Source of the DNA: JBDTNL01 sp039933785
GTDB taxonomy: Bacteria; Acidobacteriota; Thermoanaerobaculia; Multivoradales; JAGPDF01
Direction of reading: 5' to 3'
DNA: 64,000 nt
Assembly: GCA_039933785.1 (NCBI GenBank)
Contig: JBDTNL010000013.1
Span: forward strand, 1-64,000
This document shows, one piece after another, positions 1-8,845 of the stretch. Position 1 is the stretch's first letter, and every line of letters starts with the position of its first letter. The translations under genes were made by a program, and so were the position numbers. The notes under the pieces are model-generated. The model saw only the letters and a program-made list of their open reading frames with translations. It was not told the origin of the DNA and made no database searches.

Positions 1-560
1 CCCGATGACTTTCTCGGCTTGAAGGAGTGGTCTCCGTCGGGGATCCATCCGATCTCGATGGCTGCCGAGAGGGAGTACGTCGCGACTTCTTCCTTGGTGC
101 CGAAAGGATCTCGCTCGCCTTGCAGGATGAGGCTCTTCGTACGGAGCGTGGCGAGGTGGGCTGTGCGCAGGCGTTCCGGCGTGCCGGGCGGATGGAATGG
201 GTAGCCGAGGCATAGGAGGCCGGCGACATTGGCTTCGTCGGCGACCATGCTGGCGATGCGGCCGCCGAGGGATTTGCCGCCGATGACGGGGTTCTCGACC
301 CCAAGTTGCACGGCTTCGCTGATTGCTTCGAGCCAGGTTTGACGCAGGACGTCGGGGCGATCGGGGCCGCGGCGCTTGCCTTCGCGTCGGCCTGCCATGT
401 ACGGGAACTCGAACCGCAGGACCTCGATGCCACGGTCGGCCAATTCCTTGGCGAAGACTTCCAGGAAAGGCGAATCCATCGGCGCGCCGGCGCCGTGGGC
501 GAGGATGACCGCGCCCTCGCGCGGGGTGCGTCGGGCAGGAGTGTGTAGGAGCCGGACCAT
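1..560 (-). CDS. alpha/beta hydrolase (KANL3/Tex30-like), C-terminus cut by window edge
   Basis: Read from ATG at 560, the frame stays open to the left edge, giving about 186 residues without a stop. It shows an early HGAGAPMDSPF oxyanion/loop segment, the nucleophile elbow GGKSLGGR (the Ser is the presumed nucleophile), and late LILQGERDPFG (acid) and PDGDHSF (His) segments. Together these make a full Ser-Asp-His triad order. This pattern matches the small predicted hydrolases of the KANL3/Tex30 (COG3571) group, whose substrate is unknown. It is transcribed divergently from the hydroxy-acid oxidase at 650. Only the last residues should be missing. Confidence 0.8.
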   Translation of the reverse strand, partial: MVRLLHTPARRTPREGAVILAHGAGAPMDSPFLEVFAKELADRGIEVLRFEFPYMAGRREGKRRGPDRPDVLRQTWLEAISEAVQLGVENPVIGGKSLGGRIASMVADEANVAGLLCLGYPFHPPGTPERLRTAHLATLRTKSLILQGERDPFGTKEEVATYSLSAAIEIGWIPDGDHSFKPRKSS

Positions 561-649
561 GGTCGAGTTGGTGTTGCCCGACTCTAGCGCGTCGGCTAGG
601 CTCGCCAAGCTATCTCAGGGTTCAAATCTCGTCAGCTCGCGGAGGATGG

Positions 650-1761
650 ATGGACGAATCGGTGGGTGCGGTGAACGTCTCCGACTTCGAGGACTTGGCC
701 GCGAAGCGGATGCCGCGCGGGGCCTTCGACTACTACGCCGGCGGCGCCGAGGACGAGCAGACTCTGCGCGCCAACCGCGAGGGCTTTGGAGAGATCTTTC
801 TGCGGCCGCGGATGCTCGCCGGTTTGGGTGCGATCGATACGCGAACGACCGTGCTCGGCACGCCGGTGAGCTTGCCCGCACTGGTGGCGCCGACGGCGTT
901 TCAGAAGCTCGCGGATCCAGCCGGGGAGTGCGCGACGGCGCGGGCGGCGGGGCGCTGCGGCACCCTGATGACCTTGAGCACGATCTCTTCGACCGGTCTC
1001 GAGGAGGTGGCGGCGGCGGCTTCGGGGCCGCTCTGGTTTCAGCTGTATGTCTACAAGGACCGCGAGATCACGCGCGAGCTTCTGCGACGTGCGAAGCAGG
1101 CGGGCTACAAGGCGATCGTGCTGACCGTGGATACGCCGGTGCTCGGGCGGCGTGAGCGCGATGTCCGCAACGGCTTCCGTTTGCCGCCCGGCATCCGGCT
1201 GGAAAACCTGGCCTGGCTCGAGAGCGAAGTCCAGGGCATCACCGGGTGGAGCGAGGCTTCGAGCTTCTGGTCGTACGTGCACGAGCAGTTGGACGCATCC
1301 TTGAGCTGGGACGTGGTCTCGTGGCTGCGCAGTGAGACGACGTTGCCGGTCCTGCTAAAGGGTGTGCTGACCGCGGAGGACGCGCGCCTCGCCATCGAGC
1401 ACGGTGCCGCGGCGGTGATTGTCTCGAACCACGGTGGACGCCAGCTCGACGGGGCTCCGGCGACGATTCGCGTGCTGCCGGAGGTGGTCGACGCGGTCGC
1501 CGGTCGCGGCGAGGTGTTGGTCGACGGCGGCGTGCGCCGAGGCACCGACATTTTGAAAGCGGTGGGCCTCGGTGCGCGGGCGGTGTTGCTCGGGCGCCCG
1601 GTGCTCTGGGGATTGGCGGCGGCTGGTGAAGAAGGGGTGGTGAGGGTTTTCGACCTGCTGCGGGCCGAGCTCGAGGTATCGATGGCGCTTTGCGGGGCCT
1701 CGAACGTGAGCGACATCGGGCGCTCGCTGATCGCACCGTTCGATCCGGCCAACCCGGGCGA

Positions 1762-1765
<4 letters not shown>
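650..1765 (+). CDS. FMN-dependent alpha-hydroxy-acid oxidase/dehydrogenase (glycolate/lactate oxidase family)
   Basis: The 371-residue protein has the length of glycolate oxidase, lactate oxidase and LldD and should oxidise a 2-hydroxy acid to the 2-oxo acid through FMN. Near the N-terminus AFDYYAGGAEDE is the family opening. SNHGGRQLDG around residues 259-268 carries the catalytic His (about H261) and substrate-binding Arg (about R264). DGGVRRGTDILKA and the following GLGARAVLLGRP are the FMN phosphate-binding strands. GGAGG at 641-645 supports the ATG at 650 rather than the out-of-frame ATG at 646. The stop overlaps the start of a DASS-type anion transporter (ATGA), so oxidase and carboxylate uptake are probably co-expressed. 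Exact substrate cannot be read from sequence. Confidence 0.9.
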
Positions 1766-3178
<1,413 letters not shown>

Positions 3179-3195
<17 letters not shown>

Positions 3196-3955
3196 CTGGC
3201 AAAGGGCGATATTCGCGGCCGGCGGCGATGCGCTCGAGTCGCAGGCCGACCGTGTCGGTCAGATACGAGTAGCCGATCTCCTGAAAATCCCGCGTCGGAT
3301 CGAGTGCCTCGTAGCGTTCGCGCCGACCCTGGCGATCCTCCGCGGTCAGCATGCGCAGGTGGTAGAGGAAGAGATCGGCGCGAGGAAAGTCGCCCTGCGA
3401 CCGGCTGTTGAGCGGGGCCCAGTGGCTGTGCAGTCGCTGGCTGTGGAACTCGTGGTCCCGGCGAGCGGCGAACAGCCTGGCCGAGCTCTTCTGACCCCAG
3501 ATTCCGTCGACGCGGAAGTGTTGGTCATCGTCCCAAAGCTCGCGGACCTCCACGCGATACGCGCGCTCACCGCAACGGCGGCCTGCCGCGATGATGGATT
3601 CGGCTCGTGAGCGAAAGTCCTGTTCGAGGCGTTCGTCAGCGTCGACGCCGATCAGCCAGTCGGGAGCAAAGTCCGACGACGCTTCGATCAGGCGCCGATG
3701 GTTGCCGGCGTCGTCCCACGAATGGTCGGGAGACCGTGGCGAGCGCAGAAGACGCAGGACTTCCGGCTGCGCGGCGACGAATTCGGCGGATCCGTCGATC
3801 GAGCCGTCGTCGAGCGCGACGATGCCGTCGACCAGCGAGCGCAGGTTCTCGAAATAGTCCGGCAAGAAGCGCATCTCATCGCGGAACGCGAGCAGCGCCA
3901 GCAGTCTGGGCCGCCGACGCCGAACCGCGCCCCAGGCTCGGCTCAAAAGATTCAT
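3179..3955 (-). CDS. family 2 glycosyltransferase (GT-A fold)
   Basis: A 258-residue soluble protein. LDDGSIDGS near residue 47 is the nucleotide-sugar loop of GT2 enzymes and VDADERL (about residues 98-104) is the metal-binding DxD equivalent, so it probably transfers a sugar from an NDP-sugar in envelope glycan synthesis at the cytoplasmic face. The frame is open far upstream, but ATG at 3955 overlaps the start region of the next glycosyltransferase gene (ATGA, 3952-3955), which fixes the start. It forms a two-gene minus-strand unit with that enzyme. Acceptor and sugar are unknown. Confidence 0.85.
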
Positions 3956-4836
3956 GGCGCCTCCAGCGCCGGTCTGGCGCGCCAGGCTCCGTACGCATAC
4001 GCCAGGGCGGCGGCCGGCAGAATCAAGCAGGCCGCCGCGACCCAGCGGCGCTCTCCCGGTTGTGCCGCCCGCAGAGCGCGCAGGGCGCCTCCGGGCAGGC
4101 GAGTCATGGCATTGGCGGCGATCGTTCGCGGCGGCGGGCCGTCGAGATTTCGCCAGGCGCTCGCGCTGCGCCGGCCACGATGAAACTGATCGGCAAAGAG
4201 AGCCTTGAGGGTCTCGGGGTGACGGTGTGCGGTGCGCACCGTGGGCGCCCATACGATCTCGCCCGAGCGGACCAAGCGCGCATGAAGCTCGGTGTCCTCG
4301 CCGGTGCGGAGGTCCTCGCGAAAGCCGCCGTGGCTCGCGAGCAATGCGCGGCGATAGGAGACGCCATAGCGCAGGGCGACGGCTGCTGGAGTGCCCGGCA
4401 TCCGGCGGTTGAACAGCGCGACGTACGAGGCCCACGCGGCGAGGCTGCTCGGCGAGGCGTTGGTGACCGCGCTCGCCACGGCGTCGGCGCCCGCCCGGTG
4501 GGCGGCGAGACGGGCGGCCACCCAGCCGGGTTCGGCAATGCAGTCGGCGGCGAGGAAGGCCACATAGGGGGCGCCGGTGACCGCAACGCCCGCATTCCGG
4601 GCCGCGCCGGGGAGCAGACGGTTGGCCGAGTGTTCGATACGGAGGGAAGGGAGGCCGGCCGCGTGGAGCCGCTGAACGGCGTCGCCACCGGCGGAGTTCA
4701 CCACGACGATCTCGGCCGGCTCGCTTTGCTCGACCAGCGAGCGTACCGCGCTCGGCAGCTCGCGCGGAGCGCCGAGCGCGAGCACCACGCAGGCGAGCTC
4801 TGGCCTCGACGGCGAATGTTCGTCGATCGCGCTCAC
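3952..4836 (-). CDS. family 2 glycosyltransferase with C-terminal membrane anchor
   Basis: The 294-residue protein starts with a GT2 core (ACVVLALGAPRELPSAVRSL, then IVVVNSAGGD) and has AFLAADCIAEPGW in the position of the DxD segment. The C-terminal 30 residues contain one hydrophobic stretch (about residues 265-285, WVAAACLILPAAALAYAYGA), suggesting inner-membrane attachment. It is the first gene of a pair with the GT2 gene at 3179 and lies back-to-back with a GT4-like gene at 4901, so the three make a small glycan-assembly patch. No polymerase, flippase or sugar-nucleotide gene is nearby, so the product is undefined. Confidence 0.85.
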   Translation of the reverse strand: MSAIDEHSPSRPELACVVLALGAPRELPSAVRSLVEQSEPAEIVVVNSAGGDAVQRLHAAGLPSLRIEHSANRLLPGAARNAGVAVTGAPYVAFLAADCIAEPGWVAARLAAHRAGADAVASAVTNASPSSLAAWASYVALFNRRMPGTPAAVALRYGVSYRRALLASHGGFREDLRTGEDTELHARLVRSGEIVWAPTVRTAHRHPETLKALFADQFHRGRRSASAWRNLDGPPPRTIAANAMTRLPGGALRALRAAQPGERRWVAAACLILPAAALAYAYGAWRARPALEAP

Positions 4837-4900
4837 GCGCGGGCACCCCAGGGCGCGAATCGAGGCCGGCGAGGGAACTGGACCAATCGATGACTATTGT

Positions 4901-6148
4901 ATGTTTGACCTCGAGACCTGGACCGTGCGCGGCGAGAAACTGACCGTCCTCATCACCTGCCGCGAGCTGGTGTTTCGCGCCGGGAGCCAGCTGTACTCGC
5001 GCGATGTCGCCGAAGTGCTCCGCGGGCACGGCCACGCGCCGGTCGTGTATTCGCCGCGCCTTGGCGAGGTGGCCTCCGACCTGCGACGGCGCGGAGTGCC
5101 GGTGATCGACGACCTGGCCCGGCTCGGCGAGACGCCGGATGTGATCCACGGTCAGCACCACTTCGAGGCGATGACCGCCATGCTGCGGTTTCCGCTGACG
5201 CCGGCGATCTTCGTCTGTCACGGTTGGCTTCCTTGGCAGGAGGCGCCGCCGAGCTTTCCGACGGTTTGCCGATACGTAGCGGTCGACTCGCTGCGGCGAG
5301 ACCGGTTGGTGCTCGAACACGGTATCCCGCCGGCCAAGGTCACGGTGCTGCCCAACTTCGTGGACCTGACGCGCTTCCGTCCGCGTTCACCCTTACCGCC
5401 GCGTCCGGCGCGGGCGCTTCTGTTCAGCAATCAAGTGAGCGGACGTGACCCGGTTTCGCAGGCGGTGCGCGAAGCGGCCGAGACCAACGGCCTGACCCTC
5501 GACATCCGGGGGCAGGGCTCGGGCCGCCCGGTGGCAGCGCCCGAGAGCCTCTTGCCCGAATACGACCTGGTGTTCGCGCGCGGCCGCGCGGCGCTGGAAG
5601 CGATGGCGGTCGGCGCCGCCGTGGTGCTCTGCGACATCGAAGGCTCCGGGGCGCTGGTTCGCCCCGACAACTTCGACGCGCTGCGCGACGCGAACTTCGG
5701 GCTGCTCACGTTGCGATCGCCGGTATCGGCCGAAGGCTTGTCGCGGGAGTTGGCGAGCTACGATCCCGCCGACGCGGCGCGGGTCAGCGAGCGGGCGCGG
5801 CGAGAGCTGGGCCGCGAAACGGTGCTCGAACGCCTGGTGGCGATCTATCGCTCGGCGATCGCCGAGGGTTCCAGCTGGCCGGCGGCACACGAAGCGGACT
5901 GCCTGGCCGCGGCGTCCCGCTACGTGGCGTGGGCATCGAAGCAGATCGACGGTCGGGCGATCGAGACTCTCGAGGACCTGGCGGCAGCTCGCGCCGACGC
6001 CGCTTTCGCGGTCGGCCGGGCGGCGGAATTTCGCGTCGCGCTCGACGCCCTCGAGCGCTCGCCGTTCTCGCGCTTGCGCGCGCGGCTGCTGGGGATGGGC
6101 GGCGTGGTGAGCGCCTACCGACGGTTGAAGGGATTGCCCGAGAGCTGA
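4901..6148 (+). CDS. GT4-like glycosyltransferase
   Basis: The 415-residue protein has a two-Rossmann GT-B layout. The N-terminal half shows DVAEVLRGHGHAPVVYSPRLGEV. The C-terminal half shows RPARALLFSNQVS and the acceptor/donor helix RGRAALEAMAVGAAVVLCD, which resembles the E-x7-E region of GT4 enzymes. A C-terminal helical tail (about residues 310-415) is not typical of the family. The first residues before TVLITCRELVF look unlike a GT-B opening. A GTG near 4923 is an alternative start, and TATTGT at 4895-4900 could be a -10 box for it. It ends 4 bases before the convergent REC-LpxC gene. Confidence 0.75.
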   Translation: MFDLETWTVRGEKLTVLITCRELVFRAGSQLYSRDVAEVLRGHGHAPVVYSPRLGEVASDLRRRGVPVIDDLARLGETPDVIHGQHHFEAMTAMLRFPLTPAIFVCHGWLPWQEAPPSFPTVCRYVAVDSLRRDRLVLEHGIPPAKVTVLPNFVDLTRFRPRSPLPPRPARALLFSNQVSGRDPVSQAVREAAETNGLTLDIRGQGSGRPVAAPESLLPEYDLVFARGRAALEAMAVGAAVVLCDIEGSGALVRPDNFDALRDANFGLLTLRSPVSAEGLSRELASYDPADAARVSERARRELGRETVLERLVAIYRSAIAEGSSWPAAHEADCLAAASRYVAWASKQIDGRAIETLEDLAAARADAAFAVGRAAEFRVALDALERSPFSRLRARLLGMGGVVSAYRRLKGLPES

Positions 6149-6152
6149 GAGT

Positions 6153-7445
6153 TCAGGCGGTGCCGTTCGTGATCGCGCGGAGCAGCGCGATGTTGTCGCG
6201 GTGTCCAGTAAGCCGCGCGGTGACCCTGCCGCGGATCGGGTAGCCGATCAGGTAGAGGTCGCCGATGATGTCGAGGATCTTGTGGCGGACGAACTCGTCG
6301 GGGAAGCGCAACTCCGTGTTGAGCACGTCGCCCTCGCCCACGAGGATGAAGTTGTCGAGCCGGCCGCCCGAGCCGAGTCCGAGCTCGGCCATCATCTTGA
6401 GGTCGCGCATGAAGCCGAAGGTGCGGGCGGGCGCGATCTCGCGCTTGTAGGCCTCGGAGTCGGTGAGCTTGAATTCGTAGAACTGCTCGCCGATCGGCGG
6501 CGGATAGCGCAACAGGTACGAGACCGAAAAACCCTCGCCGTCGTCCGGGGGGTCGATCGAGAGACTCTTGTCTTTTCCGCTGCTCACCTCGTAGTGCCGG
6601 TCGATGACCAACTCTTGGCGTGGCACGGCTTGATCTTCGATGCCGATTTGTTCGAGCGTGCGGCAGAAGTCGGAGGCCGAGCCATCGAGCACCGGCAGCT
6701 CGCCATGGACTTTCACCAAGAGATTGCTGATCCCATAGGCGTGGAGTGCGGAGAGGAAATGCTCGACCGTCTTCACCTCGGACCCGTCGCGGCGGAGGGT
6801 GGTGGCGTATTCGGTGTCGCCGACCGAGCCTAGGTGCATCGGGATATGAGTGCCGCTCGGCAGCGAGATCAAGTGCAGGCCGCTGTCGGGCGGCAACGGT
6901 TGGATGACCATGCCGGTGCGGCCGCCGGAATGCAGGCCCAGGCCATAGATCACTGTGCTGTGCTGGATGGTGCGTTGCGGGGTGTCGCTGAGGACGAGCT
7001 GCGGCAGCGCGGGGGCCGGCTTGAGCTCCCGTTCAGCGGCGATGCTCGCAGTCAGTCCCGCCGCGGTCGCGAGCGGCGATTGCCGTTGGCGAAGGGCCCC
7101 GGCCGCCGCCTCGACCGCTTGGGCATACGACAGCGGCTTCTCCAGATACTCGAAGGCGCCCATCTTGATCGCCTTCACCGCGGTCGAGGTGGTGCCGTGC
7201 CCGGACATCATGACGACCGCGGCCGTCGGATCGTGGGCCCGCAGGGCCTGCAGAGTTTCGAGCCCGTCGCGATCCGGCAGCCAGACGTCGAGGAAGACCA
7301 AGTCGGGCTTGTCGCGCTGGTAGATCTCGAGCGCTGCCAGGCCGCTGCGCGTTGCCACGGTGCGATAGCCCTGATCCTCGAGCACGCCAGCGAGCGTGAG
7401 GAGAATTCCGGGCTCGTCGTCGACGATCAACGCCAGCGGCGGCAT
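6153..7445 (-). CDS. lpxC: response-regulator receiver domain fused to LpxC (UDP-3-O-acyl-GlcNAc deacetylase)
   Basis: The 430-residue protein is about 125 residues longer than ordinary LpxC. Residues 1-120 are a CheY-type receiver: acidic pair D9/D10, phospho-acceptor D53 in FLDVWLPD, S81 in MMSGHG and K103 in LEKPL. Residues about 155-430 are a complete LpxC: GLGLHSG near 168, TVEHF with E228/H229, HKILDIIGD with H388/D392, and GHRDN with H415. The zinc ligands H229, H388 and D392 and the acid-base residues E228 and H415 are all present. LpxC catalyses the committed step of lipid A synthesis in the cytoplasm. The start lies 9 bases after the zinc-ribbon gene, as last gene of the SPFH operon. 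The receiver suggests phosphorylation-dependent control, which is inferred. Confidence 0.93.
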   Translation of the reverse strand: MPPLALIVDDEPGILLTLAGVLEDQGYRTVATRSGLAALEIYQRDKPDLVFLDVWLPDRDGLETLQALRAHDPTAAVVMMSGHGTTSTAVKAIKMGAFEYLEKPLSYAQAVEAAAGALRQRQSPLATAAGLTASIAAERELKPAPALPQLVLSDTPQRTIQHSTVIYGLGLHSGGRTGMVIQPLPPDSGLHLISLPSGTHIPMHLGSVGDTEYATTLRRDGSEVKTVEHFLSALHAYGISNLLVKVHGELPVLDGSASDFCRTLEQIGIEDQAVPRQELVIDRHYEVSSGKDKSLSIDPPDDGEGFSVSYLLRYPPPIGEQFYEFKLTDSEAYKREIAPARTFGFMRDLKMMAELGLGSGGRLDNFILVGEGDVLNTELRFPDEFVRHKILDIIGDLYLIGYPIRGRVTARLTGHRDNIALLRAITNGTA

Positions 7446-7454
7446 GCCGCGATG

Positions 7455-7664
7455 CTATCTCAGTGGCGGCAGGAACCAGCTGATGTGGCCGCAGCGAGAG
7501 CAGATCTGATTCTCCGCCCGCTTGCCGGCCCAGCCGAGCTCGAGCAGCAGCTGAATTCTGCCGCCGTGCAGGACCGTCTTGCGGGTCCAGAACTGATCGC
7601 CCTCGCAAACCGGACAACGCAGTTCCTTCCCGTTTACGTAGCGCTTGCCGACTTCAAGGCTCAT
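7455..7664 (-). CDS. small zinc-ribbon protein
   Basis: A 69-residue protein with two cysteine pairs, CPVC (residues 17-20) and CSRC (55-58), separated by 34 residues, the layout of a zinc ribbon. The C-terminus ICSRCGHISWFLPPL resembles small nucleic-acid-tool or adaptor zinc ribbons, but no named family is recognised with certainty. ATG at 7664 lies inside the 3' end of the Arc-like gene (11-base overlap), indicating translational coupling. It sits between the Arc-like regulator and REC-LpxC, so it may work with either. Confidence 0.75.
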   Translation of the reverse strand: MSLEVGKRYVNGKELRCPVCEGDQFWTRKTVLHGGRIQLLLELGWAGKRAENQICSRCGHISWFLPPLR

Positions 7665-7857
7665 CGTGCTCTCCGTTCTTGGCGCGGCGCTTGGTGACGG
7701 CGCCAGCCGTGGGCGACCGGCCGGCGCGCGCCAGGCTGTCGCGCAATAAGAATTCGATCTGACCGTTGACGCTGCGCAACTCGTCCCCGGCCCATTTCTG
7801 CAGGGCATCGAGGAGCTCCGGGTTGATCCGAAGGAGAAAGGGCTTGCGCTCCGCCAT
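7654..7857 (-). CDS. Arc-like ribbon-helix-helix DNA-binding protein
   Basis: The 67-residue protein begins KPFLLRINPELLDALQKWA, a beta strand followed by helix A of the ribbon-helix-helix fold, then SVNGQIEFLLRDSLA as helix B. The charged C-terminal tail (TKRRAKNGEHDEP) is probably disordered. Arc/MetJ-type proteins bind operators as dimers through the N-terminal strand. Here it probably represses its own operon; the palindromic sequence overlapping the SPFH promoter (8796-8807) is a candidate target. It lies 19 bases after the SPFH gene. A toxin-antitoxin role is less likely because no toxin gene is adjacent. Confidence 0.8.
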   Translation of the reverse strand: MAERKPFLLRINPELLDALQKWAGDELRSVNGQIEFLLRDSLARAGRSPTAGAVTKRRAKNGEHDEP

Positions 7858-7876
7858 GGCTCGAGGGCTCGCGGCC

Positions 7877-8743
7877 TCAGTTGTGCAGCGTGCCCGTGTT
7901 GATCACCGGCTGCGTGTGACGGTCGCTGCACAGGACGACCAGCAGGTTCGAAACCATGGCCGCCTTGCGTTCCTCATCCAGGTGGACGACCTGCTTCGCC
8001 GACAGCATCTCGAGCGCCATTTCGACCATGCCCACCGCGCCCTCGACGATCTTCTGGCGCGCCGCGACGACGGCGGTGGCTTGCTGGCGCTGGAGCATGG
8101 CCGAGGCGATCTCCGGTGCGTAGGCGAGATGGCTGATTCGAGTGTCGATGACCTCGACTCCGGCCTGCGCCAGGCGCTCGGCCACTTCATCCTTCAGACG
8201 GAGCGAGATTTCCGCCGTGTGGCTCACCATGTCCACTTCGTCGCCATGGGCGTCGTAGGGGTAGCGGCTGGCGAGGTTGCGCAACGCCGCCTCGCTTTGC
8301 ACCGCCACGTAGTTTTCATAGTTGTCGACGTGAAACACCGCCTCGGCCGAGTCGACCACGCGCCACACGATGACGCAGCCAATCTCGATGGGGTTGCCGC
8401 GCTGATCGTTCACCTTGAGCTTTGCGGTCTCGAAGTTGCGCACCCGCAGAGAGATACGGCGCTTGCTATAGAACGGGTTGGCCCACCGCAGGCCCGCCCT
8501 CTTGGCCGTGCCGCGATAGTCGCCGAACAGCTGCAGCACGCGACCCTCGTTCGGATTGACGATGAAGAAGCCGGCGGTGCAGAAAAACGCCACGAACGCC
8601 AGAAGGCTCGCGGCGACCGCGGGGAGCGTGTTGCCCAGTCGGATGTTCTGGCCGGCGAAGACCAGCGAGCCGACGATGACCAGCAAGAGAATCACGAGAA
8701 CCCCGAGACCGTTCGGGGCATGGAACTCGCGTTCGCGCATCAT
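7877..8743 (-). CDS. SPFH/band-7 membrane scaffold protein
   Basis: A 288-residue protein with two N-terminal hydrophobic segments (about residues 14-33 and 42-64), then an SPFH domain. Landmarks are FFIVNPNEGRVLQLFG, RVRNFETAKLKVNDQRGNPIEI, and the conserved VEVIDTRISHLAYAPEIASAML leading into a coiled-coil region (about 205-260). SPFH proteins form ring-shaped membrane scaffolds; HflK/HflC, members of the family, modulate the FtsH protease. It is first in an operon with an Arc-like regulator, a zinc ribbon and REC-LpxC. GGAGGGA at 8753-8759 is a good ribosome site. An unusually clear promoter lies at 8797-8826. Confidence 0.9.
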   Translation of the reverse strand: MMREREFHAPNGLGVLVILLLVIVGSLVFAGQNIRLGNTLPAVAASLLAFVAFFCTAGFFIVNPNEGRVLQLFGDYRGTAKRAGLRWANPFYSKRRISLRVRNFETAKLKVNDQRGNPIEIGCVIVWRVVDSAEAVFHVDNYENYVAVQSEAALRNLASRYPYDAHGDEVDMVSHTAEISLRLKDEVAERLAQAGVEVIDTRISHLAYAPEIASAMLQRQQATAVVAARQKIVEGAVGMVEMALEMLSAKQVVHLDEERKAAMVSNLLVVLCSDRHTQPVINTGTLHN

Positions 8744-8762
8744 GGGTGAATCCCTCCGCTAG

Positions 8763-8782
8763 GTGCCGCGGGTTTGCGGCAC
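8763..8782 (-). other. hairpin in the 5' leader of the SPFH operon
   Basis: GTGCCGC (8763-8769) and GCGGCAC (8776-8782) form a perfect 7-bp stem with a 6-base loop. It lies between the inferred transcription start (about 8790) and the ribosome site of the SPFH gene. It could stabilise the leader or limit read-through; no T-run follows, so a strong terminator is unlikely. Confidence 0.5.
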
Positions 8783-8796
8783 TGACTGCTAGCGAA

Positions 8797-8826
8797 GTGA
8801 TATCACTGTGAAATCTCGACTGTCAA
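8797..8826 (-). promoter_or_regulatory. sigma70-like promoter of the SPFH-Arc-LpxC operon with overlapping palindrome
   Basis: On the minus strand a consensus -35 TTGACA (8826-8821) is followed after 17-18 bases by ATATCA/TATCAC (about 8803-8797), with an upstream TG as in extended -10 promoters. The 12-bp perfect palindrome AGTGATATCACT (8796-8807) covers the -10 box, and a further TCACAGTGA half-site set adjoins it. That layout is expected for a repressor operator; the Arc-like protein of the operon is the obvious candidate binder. Confidence 0.65.
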
Positions 8827-8845
8827 GGCGCTTTCGTTGCGGGCC

